A DNA stretch of 22,985 bases from Chara braunii. Lineage: Eukaryota > Streptophyta > Charophyceae > Charales > Characeae. Where the stretch lies: contig BFEA01000029.1 in NCBI GenBank assembly GCA_003427395.1, forward strand, positions 871,445 to 894,429, given 5' to 3'. The translations under genes and the position numbers were made by a program. Each line of letters begins with the position of its first letter. Positions within the stretch are counted from its first letter, which is position 1. The notes below the pieces were generated by a model. That model was not told the origin of the DNA and did not search any database. It worked only from the letters and a program-made list of their open reading frames with translations. Positions 1 to 9,083 of the stretch are shown in pieces.

Positions 1-35
<35 letters not shown>

Positions 36-130
36 CGCTCGCTCTCTCTCTCTCTCTTTCTCTGTCTCTCTCCCTCGCTCGCTCTCTCTCGCTCCCCGTC
101 TCCCTCTCTCTCTTTCTCTCACCATCTCCA
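1..130. repeat. (TC)n microsatellite with CTCG variants
   Basis: Almost uninterrupted TC dinucleotides with CTCGCTCG and CTTTCTC interruptions. No coding content. A second, weaker TC-rich patch lies at about 388-440. Polypyrimidine tracts of this kind recur at 12.5, 12.8, 13.4-13.8 and 22.5 kb. Confidence 0.95.
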
Positions 131-527
131 TCGACCTAAAAAGTCCTGCCATGCTGGGTTTGCGTAGACCGTCAGAATGCCCACACATGTACGCGATCTG
201 TAGTCAGAATTCGCGCGGTGGCGATTACATTGGGTTCAGTCATCGCGAACGAGCTGTATCGTGTGATCCAACAGGGATTTCTCTCCGTGAGTCCGATGTG
301 TGATAGGGAGTCTATGACGTTCGGGGCCATTTGATCGTGACGTTTGATTGGGCCGTGTGATGAAGGCGGAGATCGCCTCTATGTCGTGTTCTCTCTCTCT
401 CGCTATCTCTTTATCTCTCTTTCTGTCTTTTATCTCGTTCGTTTCACTGCGCTTGTCTGTGTCGTTCACACAAAGTTTGCGAACATAACTGACAAGCGCA
501 GACAAACGAACGAGACAGAACCAACAG
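131..527. other. Unassigned stretch
   Basis: No gene, RNA or repeat recognised apart from the TC-rich patch near 388-440. Open frames here are short, low in complexity and overlap on both strands, so none is called. Confidence 0.6.
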
Positions 528-643
528 CGTCGTGTTCCACCACCATCGTCGTCAGTTTTCTATCAGTGCCTCTATGTCGTTCGTCTTTTCCATCGGCCTG
601 CTTTCGCGAATCTAGTTCCATTGGCGACCATTCGCCCCGATCA

Positions 644-803
644 GATGGCACACTCACACGTCCACGTGGCAGGTCCTGAACAAGCGTGGGCTCGTTGATG
701 GATGCGGGGCTCTATGCGGCAACAAAATGTTGTTGAATAGAGCCCCGCACCCATCAGCGTGGCCACGCATGATCACGACTTGATACGTGGACGTGTGTGC
801 CAT
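644..803. repeat. Fold-back unit 1
   Basis: Left arm 644-715 pairs imperfectly with right arm 737-803. The inner ends, GGGGCTCTAT and ATAGAGCCCC, are perfectly complementary. The 21-bp loop itself contains a CAACA/TGTTG mini-stem. Confidence 0.8.
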
Positions 804-926
804 CGTGTTCAACTACCATCTTCGTCCCCGTCGTTAGTTTGTCTTCAACGCCTCTATTTCGTTCCTGTTTCTTTCGCGAACGTACCTCGGGGTGCGTTTG
901 CGGATCTCGTTCCATTGACGACCACT

Positions 927-1120
927 CGCCCCGATCAGATGGCACAGTCAAACATCCACGTGTCAGTTCCTGAACAAGCGTGTGCACGCTGATGGATGCG
1001 AGGCTCTATGCGGCAGCAGAAAGGATGCTAGGTTGCAATATAGCCCCGCACCCATCAGCGTGGCCACGCATGTTCAGGACATGACATGCGGACGTGTGAG
1101 TGTGCCATCTGATCGGGGCG
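927..1120. repeat. Fold-back unit 2
   Basis: Left arm 927-1009 begins CGCCCCGATCAGATGGCAC. Right arm 1038-1120 ends GTGCCATCTGATCGGGGCG, its exact complement over that stretch. The central loop is about 28 bp. Confidence 0.8.
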
Positions 1121-1221
1121 AGATGAAGGAGTTTCNCCCATCAGCGTGGCCACGCATGTTCAGGACATGACATGCGGACGTGTGAGTGTGCCATCTGATC
1201 GGGGCGAGATGAAGGAGTTTC
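1051..1221 (+). repeat. Identical 85-bp direct repeat around a single N
   Basis: Bases 1051-1135 and 1137-1221 are identical and separated only by an N at 1136. Neighbouring repeats are clearly diverged, so perfect identity here points to overlapping contig ends joined with one N rather than to biology. Confidence 0.85.
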
Positions 1222-1242
1222 AGGAGCAAGAATGCATGCATT

Positions 1243-1421
1243 TCATTGGCGATCACTCACACCGATCAGATGGCACACTCAGACGTCCACGTGTCACATC
1301 CTGAACAAGTGTGGCCACGCTGATGGATGCGGGGCTCTATCAGATCATCGCCACACATGTTCAGGAGTTGTCACGTGGACATGTGAGTGTGCCATTTGAT
1401 CGGGGCGAGTGGTCACCAACG
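1243..1421. repeat. Fold-back unit 3
   Basis: Left arm 1243-1314 pairs with right arm 1350-1421. The right arm lacks the innermost ATAGAGCCCC section seen in units 1 and 2. Similarity to the flank of unit 2 continues outward in inverted form to about 1440. Confidence 0.7.
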
Positions 1422-1440
1422 AAACGGGACCCGCGAATGC

Positions 1441-2340
1441 AGCCCGAGAATGTTGCGACACGCACTTCCAGATTGTATCGTCACTTCAGATGTTTTGTTG
1501 AAGTGTTACTCGCTTGTCGTCAATTTGTTGTCTCTCTCACGAACTGCGATATAAGGATTTCAGTCGTATGTTGTCGAACAAGAGAACATGGTTTCTCACG
1601 AATCGTGTCTCTTCTAGATTGCACATGGACTTTCTTCTCGTCGAATAAATTTTTATCGTGCTCGGTTTGTTTATTCGTTTTCCGCGCAAGTCGCGTCGTG
1701 CAGTTCGCTCGGCGTTCGGTTCTGTATCCATAAAATGTCCTCCACATTCATCGAATTTTTCACATTTTTTGCCAATCTTCCTCTCGCCGACACGAACAAT
1801 TTTTTCTTAAATTTCTTTTGTGTCGTTTTATTAACGGTCACACTGCGAATTCCGAAATGGACAACACCATCCGCAGGATCTGCATATGGAGAGACCGAGA
1901 GCTAAAGACAGGCTCTCTCGCTGCGCATCCTCTCCTTGTCGACGTCTCTATCGATCTTAGTCTCCCTTCCGTGTCTATGCGGGTTTTTTGCCTTTCTCCA
2001 ATCTTTGTGTATCACAGATAGTCGCTCAACCGATCTCAGGTTGGTCCCCCCTTGAGTGCAATCACAGATCAGTAGTCCGAAGACTGCTATGACAAATTTG
2101 AAGACACAGAAGGCGAACGTGAATTCAAATCTTTAAACCCTATCAAACGTCGCGTCAGCCGAACGCCGCGAGGAACCCTTCCCTTGACTTGGACATAGGA
2201 TAAGACACAAAGCGATCAGATGCTCATAGGGTATTGTCTACGGCGACATGTTTGACCAACCAGGAGGACGACAACCCACGTTGTCCATACCATCCTGTGG
2301 TGGCGCAACAACTGACGTATCTGAGCCATCCTTGTTAATT
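1441..2340. other. Unassigned stretch before the palindrome array
   Basis: Moderately AT-rich around 1600-1830, then mixed composition. No recognisable protein, RNA gene or repeat. If the central element has a left end, it should lie here or just downstream, but I could not identify a terminal repeat. Confidence 0.5.
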
Positions 2341-3825
2341 TCGGTTGCATCCGAGTCACAACCCACTAAAACTCACGGGGCGACCACTAACCGAGGCACC
2401 TCGGCGAAGTTCGGATTAATCCGAACCACACTGACGGCAAATTTGGATTTGTCACATGCTCAGACGGTATTTACGACGCCGCACGTTCCCATAAACGTGA
2501 ACGACGAAATCACACGCTGTCAAAAGACCGTTCCGTCTCGGATTAATCCGAACCACACCTCCGACAGGATAGGGTCCACTCTCTGCTCACAGGTCATTGA
2601 GGAAAACACGTCGTGCCAATGTCCTCCTCTTGCGGTCGGCCTAATTCGGATGCATCCGAGTCACAACGTCGGTCTTTCGACTGTGCCCAGTTCGGATGTG
2701 TCCGAACTACCACGCTGTCTTCGTCTTCCAGAAGCTGCCTCGGATTCATGCAACTAAAACGAGTCGAGATGGTTACGCTCGGTGGAAGAAAGACGAGCTA
2801 GAAACTTGTGCTGCGACTACAGCAAATGTGTCTGTTGTTTGGATTGGACGAGCAACAACCAACTAAAACTCACGACGACGACGAGATCCAGCGTGATGAC
2901 GCACAGATTATAATGACACACTACAGCAATCGCGGGGAGGTCCGCTGTGTGGTGGAGCGACAACAAAGCGAAGCGCCTCGGCGAAGTCGAATTAATCCGA
3001 ACCACACCAGTGGCATTTTCGGATTTACCACACGCACAGAGGGTATTGACGACATCGCACGGTCTGATAAACTTGTACGTCGAAAGCACACGGTGTCAGC
3101 GCAGCCTGTCGTGGTCGCACGTATCGGGACAGCCTCCGTCGAAATCGGATAAATCTGAGCCACACCCGTCTTAAACACTCAAGGATGAAGACACACTGTG
3201 CGAAATTCGGTTGGACCCAACGACAGTTGGGGAATAACGGAAGCTTGGATGGCTGGATGGGCGTCAACAGACCGTGGGGTCCATCCGCCGGTCCCTGTCT
3301 CGGATTAATCCGAGCCACATTTGCGAAGTTCAGGTTCAATGGAACCGAACCTCCGGCACGATAGGGTTAACCCAGTGCTCGCAGGTCGGTGACGAAAACA
3401 CGTGTTGTAGATGACCTCTTGTGGACGACCGTTTCTGGACCGCGCTGTTCGAATTCGGATGCATCCGAGTCACAACCGTTACCGACTGAGAAGGACAAGA
3501 AAACTCGAGTTCGGTTTCGTACGGGCCGACAGGGGGAGGTGCACACCGCTTTGGAGCTCGGATTCATCCGAACTACAACGGCAGACTATACAATCCACTT
3601 GTCGACTTCGGATGACAACGTATTCGCCTTCGTCTGCCGTATCAGCGTTCTAGGGCCTTCTTGCGAGGTGTTGCTTTTCCTGGGGCAGGTGCCTATGCGA
3701 CATCGGTTTTTCGACTGCGCCTGCTTCGGATGTATCCGATCTATCCCACGGTCTTCGTTTTCGAGCATTCATTCTCTTAAGGGCAGTGTGACAAGGATGG
3801 CTGACGATGCCTCGGATTCATCCGA
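2341..3825 (+). repeat. 5' array of TCGGATNNATCCGA palindromes
   Basis: Exact or near-exact copies start at 2341, 2411, 2538, 2646, 2692, 2987, 3145, 3300, 3455, 3558, 3726 and 3812, with degenerate copies at 2740 and 3207. The core is a 14-bp palindrome. The copy at 2410-2425 extends to a perfect 16 bp. The right flank is usually A-C/T-C-A-C-A, so all copies point the same way although the core is symmetric. Spacings (46-168 bp) are not multiples of three, and translation gives three different peptides (G-L-I-R-T, R-I-N-P-N, S-D-x-S-E), so conservation is at the DNA or RNA level. In RNA each could form a 5-bp stem with a 4-nt loop. Confidence 0.85.
2359..2858 (+). pseudogene. Degenerate tandem copy of the element's 5' region and first conserved block
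   Basis: This block aligns piecewise with 2857-4175. Shared landmarks are CAACC.ACTAAAACTCACG (2359 and 2857), the palindromes at 2411/2987, 2538/3300, 2646/3455, 2692/3726 and 2740/3812, and GAAAACACGT after palindrome 2538 or 3300. Finally 2757-2858 matches 4079-4175 (AACGAGTCG, then ACTTGTG.TGCGACTAC). That last part translates as N-L-C-C-D-Y-S-K-C-V-C-C-L-D-W, a decayed version of the W-C-D-Y...Y-L-D-W motif of the downstream gene. Relative to the second copy it lacks several hundred bases, including the segment equivalent to about 3826-4078. Confidence 0.7.
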
Positions 3826-3990
3826 AACGTGCAGGCTTGTGGACCACTGTCGTCTAACTATGACTGAACTTCGTTCTTTTGGAGTCCGGGTGACCGATAA
3901 TAGAATACGTGCCGTGGGTCGTGGTTGATGTTGGGANGTGCTGACTNTTCTGAGTGAATGTGGGTTCATTTCCTCCGTGTGTTTCAGGGA
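2857..3990 (+). other. Second copy of the 5' region, leader of the central gene
   Basis: The longer, less deleted copy of the duplicated 5' region. It holds seven good palindromes and leads directly into the central gene. Open frames here change codon phase at each palindrome and are not conserved between the two copies, so I do not call a protein. A possible 3' splice site, TGTGTTTCAG, lies at about 3977-3986 just before the ATG at 3991, so part of this stretch may be a 5' untranslated exon plus intron. Confidence 0.5.
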
Positions 3991-4950
3991 ATGGCTTCAC
4001 ACGGACGAGGCCGCTCCGCTGGTGGTTCCGCCCCGCANGGAGAGGAGCGTCGAGGGACGACGTCGTCGCCGGCAAGGGAAACGAGTCGNGGAGTTGGAGG
4101 TGGGGAGGAAGAACGACGTGCTCAAAACTTGTGGTGCGACTACANCAAACGTGTCTGGTATTTGGACTGGGCGAGCCAGGACGGCTCAGACCCGTTGCAA
4201 CCACCGTGCGAGCCGCTCTTGTTCGTCGCCGTTCGCAACGACAGAACGCGTCTCGCAGGGTCCATCGTCCGGTGGGTCGACGATGGCAAATACAATTTCA
4301 AGTTTACGTTGAAGAAACATTACAGAAGTGATGGTTCTGTCGACGACATCGCAAAGGGATGCAAGGTTGCCGGGAAGATGCTCGGCGGGTACGGCCGTCG
4401 TGCGATGTCTTTGCCTCACTTTCTCCCACTAGCGCCGGGGCAAGACGAGGCCGATCACGTCACAGACTTCCTCGAGGTCTGGGCAAAATCTGGTACCTCT
4501 GTCAGTGCCGTGGACGTCGGACCTGGAACATCGATCAGTGGTCCTGTTGGGTTCGCGGGAGGAGAGTGCTCTGAAAGGGAGATGGGAGGTCAGGGTGGCC
4601 TGCCAGCTACGCCTCCTGAACAAGAGGTGGGCATGTCAGACGACTCGGAGGACGACCATCGCCGTGCTCCTTTGAAAACGGGCTTGCATGTATCTCGCCG
4701 CCACGGTTTGCTTGGGGAGTCGACGCCACATGGAGGTGGCGATGGCGAACGGTTGCGACAGGGCTCAAAATCGACGACTCCTCGTTGTCTGGTCGAAAGG
4801 ATCGGTTCGTTCGTTCGTGGCATGCAGATGGCCGAGGTTTCGCCTGGAGATCGAGCGGGTGGTGCGCAGGTTCGAGAGGTGCGTGGGTCAGATGAGACGA
4901 CTCGCCGGGCCCGACCAGCGCCGGGGGAACTGCAGACGGAGTTGAGCTAG
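3991..4950 (+). CDS. N-terminal segment of the central gene, unknown domain
   Basis: Starts at ATG 3991 (M-A-S-H-G-R-G-R), the first methionine after a possible splice acceptor. An upstream in-frame ATG at 3958 would add eleven residues. After a Gly/Arg/Ser-rich leader comes a compact block at residues about 48-150 with N-L-W-C-D-Y-x-K-R-V-W-Y-L-D-W, then a basic stretch F-K-F-T-L-K-K-H-Y. I do not recognise the fold. The rest is low-complexity and charged. The segment ends at an in-frame TAG (4948-4950), but the same frame stays open beyond it to 5510. Three Ns (4038, 4089, 4145) leave residues undefined. Near 4838-4903 another frame gives a convincing heptad helix, so the frame from about 4600 to 4950 is uncertain. 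Confidence 0.5.
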   Translation: MASHGRGRSAGGSAPXGEERRGTTSSPARETSXGVGGGEEERRAQNLWCDYXKRVWYLDWASQDGSDPLQPPCEPLLFVAVRNDRTRLAGSIVRWVDDGKYNFKFTLKKHYRSDGSVDDIAKGCKVAGKMLGGYGRRAMSLPHFLPLAPGQDEADHVTDFLEVWAKSGTSVSAVDVGPGTSISGPVGFAGGECSEREMGGQGGLPATPPEQEVGMSDDSEDDHRRAPLKTGLHVSRRHGLLGESTPHGGGDGERLRQGSKSTTPRCLVERIGSFVRGMQMAEVSPGDRAGGAQVREVRGSDETTRRARPAPGELQTELS

Positions 4951-5510
4951 GAACGAGAAGCAAGTGGGAACGTCGCCGGTGAGGAGGAGGTATCCGAGCA
5001 GGGGCTGTTCCGTGAGAGATCGACTGAAAAGACTCAGTCGGGAGGCAAGCGCAACTTGCCGGATGAGGAAGAGCGAGAGGGACTAGGTGCTCTGAAAAGG
5101 CAGAGAAAGGTAGGAGGGAGTGCTCAGACGCCAACAACACGAGAGGGCGGTTCCGTTGAGAAGAGGAGAAGGGTTGGAGGTGGGGATGAAACGCCAAAAG
5201 ACTCGTCGACACAGCGAAGAACCGGTGAGTCTTCCGGGAAAAGGTCGAAATCATCGAGGAGGAAGAAAGCAGACGAGGGCGATAGCGGGGAGGGGGATGA
5301 CGACGTGGAGATTAACCTCAACGCCTTTAACCTCGACAATGCGTTCTTCCTCGAGATGCAGCCAGGGGTGCAGAAGGACGTCGTGTTGCACATCCATCCC
5401 GAAAGAATATTAGCTATTCCTGACTGGGAAGATGCGTACAACCACCGATCCTTGGACGAGTTCCTCGTTGATACCATCGCGTCGGCTATGATGGACTGCT
5501 ACGAACGTAA
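4951..5510 (+). CDS. Charged linker and first half of ParB/sulfiredoxin-like block
   Basis: Continues frame 1 directly after the TAG. Residues from 4951 to about 5310 are a Lys/Arg/Glu/Ser-rich disordered linker with possible nuclear-localisation clusters (K-R-Q-R-K, E-K-R-R-R, S-S-R-R-K-K). From about 5310 the composition becomes that of a folded domain: a hydrophobic N-A-F-F-L-E-M segment, then D-V-V-L-H-I-H-P-E-R-I (5377-5409), then R-S-L-D-E-F-L-V-D-T-I-A-S-A-M. The order 'strand with I-x-P-E-x-I, then a helix, then k-P-I-x-V' is that of the N-terminal ParB fold. Frame 1 stops making sense after about 5510, where the reading moves to frame 3. Confidence 0.5.
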
Positions 5511-6701
5511 AGACATAGATACACGAAGCCCATTTTCGTTCTCGCTCCGATCGTCGCGCCTCCAGAGAACGACGAGCCTGCTGTGCGCGTGCTGCCTGCT
5601 GACTTCGACAGCTCACACCCGGAGAGATACTGGTATTATCCTCTGTGTGGACAGCATAACGCGAGGGCGGCGATGATGGTGAAAGACCATCCCGTGTTTG
5701 ATTACTACAACTTCTGTAAATGGCCGTTCAGACCGATCTACTTCCCTGACGACAAGTTCGACGGCTACGCCCATGTCAGTTGCGAAGACAACATGAAAGA
5801 CAAGAAGAATCCACCGTGCTTGCAGGTTTTATCTATGCGGGACATTCGCAATATCTGGAAAATGAAGGGCAAACCGCGTGTGGTGCTCGACAATGCCTCG
5901 AAGAAACAAGACGAGGTGCGAAAGTGGGTGCGGTTCATGGCGTTGGCAATGAAGAAGACGCCGTACACGCCTATCTGGAACCAGTCAACGGAAGCAAAGA
6001 AAAGAAAGGAATGGGCTGAGAAACTTCGATACTACCTCCCGCTGGCCATGGCAGATGACTCCGTCTTCGCTTTGGGGTTGAAGTTCTATAAGGAGTGGTC
6101 GAAAGGGAAACTCCTTGCTTCCAACGGCCGGCGTTGGACTGAAAAGCCGCCCACCCATGAGGAGGTGGCCAAGCGAGGACTCTCCACTGTGACTGACAGC
6201 CAGGGGCTGAAGAAACACGTCTGGTACGTGAAGGTGGACGACCCGTCGTTGAAAAAGAGCAGGGTGAAGCCAAAGAAAGGCGCGGAGGAGAAAACTTTCT
6301 ACGTCCAAGTTCCAGAGCCGGATGTCCACTGCTGGACGGAATTGGTGGACTTGACGGACCACGAGAAGAAAAGGTTGTTGAATGGCGTCTTGAACCTTAA
6401 CGTCGTGTGGGTTCAAACGAGTAGCAAAAAGTTGGTCGAGCAGGGGAAGTTTAGTGTCAAGGAGATGGTCAACATAATAAAAATGGACCAGATTATGCTG
6501 AGGCTGTGGCACTACGTGGAGTTAGAGTACAAGGAAATGGATAAGCGGGAGTGGAATGCCAACTCCACGTTCTTCAGGTCCAAGAAGCAACTGTTCGAAG
6601 AGTTCAAGGACAGAGGTCTCGACGACAAGCTTTGGAACGAGAGCAGGAAATTTTTCACGGACACCACATACGTCAACAAGTGCCCTCAGTTTCTCGGGTG
6701 T
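5511..6701 (+). CDS. Second half of ParB-like block (GQHN motif) and following conserved region
   Basis: Frame 3 is open from just after a TAA at 5508. It reads K-P-I-F-V-L-A-P-I (about 5526-5552), then E-R-Y-W-Y-Y-P-L-C-G-Q-H-N-A-R-A-A, with G-Q-H-N at 5649-5660. In ParB/Srx-like domains the equivalent strand ends in G-E-R-R or G-Q-H-R followed by a helix with Ala, which is the main reason for the call; here Asn replaces Arg. About 340 further residues follow, rich in Trp, Lys and Tyr with no low complexity, so a genuine folded region I cannot name (W-x-x-L-x-D-L-T-D-H-E-K-K-R-L-L is typical). It ends in C-P-Q-F-L-G-C before TAA 6702. It could instead be a lineage-specific domain without ParB ancestry. 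Confidence 0.6.
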
Positions 6702-6704
6702 TAA

Positions 6705-7100
6705 CACGACAACAACATCAAGTGAACGGCGGCCCTCGTCAACGACTAGCATTTCCCGGCGGAGTGGAAGCGTGTCGTCCTTTCGATGATCACTGGAGAT
6801 CGCGCCAAAGGCAAAAAAAAAACTCGGGGCGTTGATGAATGCATCAACATTATGTGGACAAGGACAAGCGCCTTGACGACGCTGGCCCAGTTTAACGTCA
6901 ACCCGTTGAGTGCCATAGATCATAAGCAGGCGCTGGGAAAACTAGGGCATCAGCTACGCTCCCACACTTGCGTGCTCGACTTGTGCGGTGCTGTGGACCG
7001 TGCGCAATGGGACTCTAGGGCATTCGCGTCTCTGAGTGAGTTGCTGGGCTTCGTTTGTCAGGACTACTGGACATTGGTGGTATTCGTCCCCTGCCTGTGG
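6705..7100 (+). CDS. Methyltransferase-like region, first part (motif IV-like)
   Basis: Same frame as the previous segment, but separated from it and interrupted by TAA 6702, TGA 6723 and TAG 6747. Between the stops it reads sensibly (H-D-N-N-I-K, then T-A-A-L-V-N-D, then H-F-P-A-E-W-K-R). GT-AG intron pairings I tried across the stops have lengths that are not multiples of three. From 6963 it reads H-T-C-V-L-D-L-C-G (6972-6989), then a helix S-E-L-L-G-F-V-C-Q, then D-Y-W-T-L-V-V-F-V-P (7062-7091). In N4/N6 DNA methylases this spacing matches motif IV (normally D-P-P-Y), a helix and the next strand. Here D-L-C-G stands where D-P-P-Y would be. The frame is lost between about 7090 and 7190. Confidence 0.45.
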
Positions 7101-9083
7101 AACCCCTCCTTCATGACATGTTTGTCTGCGCTTGGGGCTACCCGATGCTACACGGGAAGTGGGTTCGGAAGACGGCATCGAAGAAGACGCATCAGTTCAG
7201 AAACAACGTCTGGGAGGAGCCGGATGTGATGCACATCCTTTTCAAAGGCGAGGATCCTCGGCTACTGACTCACCCGGTGTACGAGGGAGCTATTGTTGAA
7301 GACGACGACGCCGCTCTCCGGAGGAAACAGAAAGTGACACCCACGGATATGGAGGAGAAGTCTTTCAAGTCTTTGACTTTCGCGGACATCGGAAACCTGA
7401 CCCAGAGGGGGGCTCTGTACAAGGACGGCGAGCGGAATCCGAATCAGTTGTGCAATCAGCTTCTTTTCTTCTGTGGTGTGGCAGATGCCGTGCTGTTCTT
7501 GGGCAAGCCGCACGCGCAGGTGGTGTGGAGTCTGCTTCAGCAGGGAAGGCACGTCTTGGCCGTGGATGGGGACACAACGCAGCTCGAATACACCATGCAG
7601 TATGTCACTCATGAAGTGTCGTCCAAGGCTTACCCATGNGATTTCCACCATGTCGTGGTCGAGCCCGTTTATGACCCAAACAAGGACATATTNTTCAAGT
7701 TGACTCCGAAGAAAAGGCGCCAGGTCTACTCCTTCCTTTACGGNGAACAACCAAGGTTGAGATTTGACCCGCAGTACGTGGTGCGGAAGGAAGTCGCCAT
7801 TGCGGTCCTCCAGGGCTACCACGGAGCGAGTCGGGCCGGTGTTGTGAGCTTCATTAAGAGGCTGGAATATGTCTTTTTTAACGAGGATGTTGTCGATCCG
7901 GCCGACTTCACTTTGGATAAGTACAAGCTGGCATTAGGTGAGGAGGACGACTTCAATATCGAGACCGAGCAGGAGGAGAGCGTTGAGGACGACCTCTTGG
8001 ATTTGGACGGGCAATTGGTCATCTTCAACGCCCAAGTTTTTGAGTCGCCATCAGTATGCAAACCGGGGACACCTCTGGCTACACCTACCTCTGGCGGTCT
8101 CACGCCCGTGTCCTCCTCAGCGCCTGTCAAGAGGGGTGGGTTGTCCCATCTGAGGAGTTCGCCGGGGGAGCTTATTCGTCTCACTCCGCAGCCCGAACGT
8201 CTTCGACCCGGCCATCCAGCTCCTCCGGACCATCCGCATCTCAAGGCTCCTGCGACTCCCTTCCACATGGGCGAGAAACACACCTTCTCCACAGCCGAAG
8301 ATTGGGGCCATGATATCGTGTGGCACCCAGACCATTTCCAGCCAGTCCTTCTCGACGGCGAATGGGCAGTGGCTGTGAGGGACGTAAGTAGAGGGTGGAT
8401 ATATGACGATCATTGGGACCTCGAGACATTCAAATCTCGTGCCTACGATGCGGTATTGGAGAGATTAAGTGAGGTCAATCGACGAAATAAGGACGACCCT
8501 GCTCTTCGCGAATACGGGGACACGCTGTTCGAGTTCTTGCAGTCAAATAAATGGCTAGAAGTGTCCTCCGCGTTCTACGCCCTTCCGTCAAGCCCGTCAA
8601 TTAAGCAAGTGAGTTGGGAGTTGCCTGGGGTCACCCCGCCGGCAGGAGTTGTGAAGCGCAAGTCTCGCGGAAAGGACGGCGACGGGGATGGTGAAGGCGG
8701 CGGGCAACGAGGTACCGAAGGTGGAAGTGAACAGCGATCGACGAAACAGCGGTCTCCGGGGCACGCAGGCGGCGGAGAGGGGAAAAAGGGCACCCGGGAG
8801 AAGAAGAAGCGTCGCAGCGGAGAGAAGACAAAGCATCACAGAGGAGACGGGCAGGGGTCCGGTGCCGACCGCGACGAGGACGGTGGGGTTCTGGCGGTAA
8901 CAGGCAGCACCTCAATGGAGACGGGGAACGACTTGAGGCCTAGGTGTATTACGCGGCCTGGCGAGCAGGACCCTGTGATTAGCTCCACTAGCGAAACACA
9001 GTTTGTCGATGCGGTTGGCGGGGCGGGTGTCGCAAAGCATGGAACATGCTTCGCTCAACTCCAAATACGGTTGGCAGATTGTC
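7101..9083 (+). CDS. Methyltransferase-like region, second part, and long charged spacer
   Basis: Frame 2, open from 7055 to 9334; the sensible part begins by about 7150 (G-K-W-V-R-K-T-A-S-K-K). The strongest match to a known fold is N-P-N-Q-L-C-N-Q-L-L (7436-7465), then V-L-F-L-G-K-P-H-A (7490-7516), then G-R-H-V-L-A-V-D-G-D ending at 7573. This follows the C-terminal signature of permuted N4/N6 DNA methylases (KP-x-x-L...V-L-D-P-F-G-S-G...G-R-x-x-x-G-x-E-x-D) with the SAM-loop glycines mostly replaced. E-P-V-Y follows at 7661-7672. Three Ns (7639, 7693, 7744) leave residues undefined. After about 7950 an acidic region, a Pro-rich region and a Gly/Lys/Arg/Glu-rich disordered tract (8640-8880) lead to a frame change before 9084. 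The enzyme, if it is one, is probably inactive. Confidence 0.5.

Larger units (their letters stand above)
528..1440. repeat. Array of three fold-back (long inverted repeat) units
   Basis: Three successive hairpin-forming units share the same arms. Each left arm contains CCCCGATCAGATGGCAC (degenerate in the third), then ACGTCCACGTG, then GATGGATGCGGGGCTCTAT. Each right arm is the approximate reverse complement. The sequence before the first and second arms is also directly repeated (528-643 against 809-926, sharing GCCTCTAT.TCGTTC and TTTCGCGAA). The arrangement fits a multimerised fold-back or MITE-like element. No coding capacity or target-site duplication was identified. Confidence 0.75.

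Noticed and set aside
2248-2757. 169-residue open frame upstream of the gene
   Set aside because: The palindromes fall in three codon phases within it, and the duplicated copy at 2857-3900 does not keep this frame, so conservation is at the DNA level.
2341-3825. CRISPR-like array (short repeats with spacers)
   Set aside because: Spacing is irregular (46-168 bp), the repeats are 14 bp and degenerate, spacers are themselves duplicated, and the genome is eukaryotic.
5507-5518. Mini-intron GTAAAGACATAG at the frame 1 to frame 3 switch
   Set aside because: Twelve bases is far too short for splicing; an indel is more likely.
6698-6770. Short intron removing the three clustered stops
   Set aside because: The GT-AG pairs I tried (donors 6698 and 6700; acceptors 6749, 6764, 6770) are not multiples of three, and the sequence between the stops still reads sensibly.
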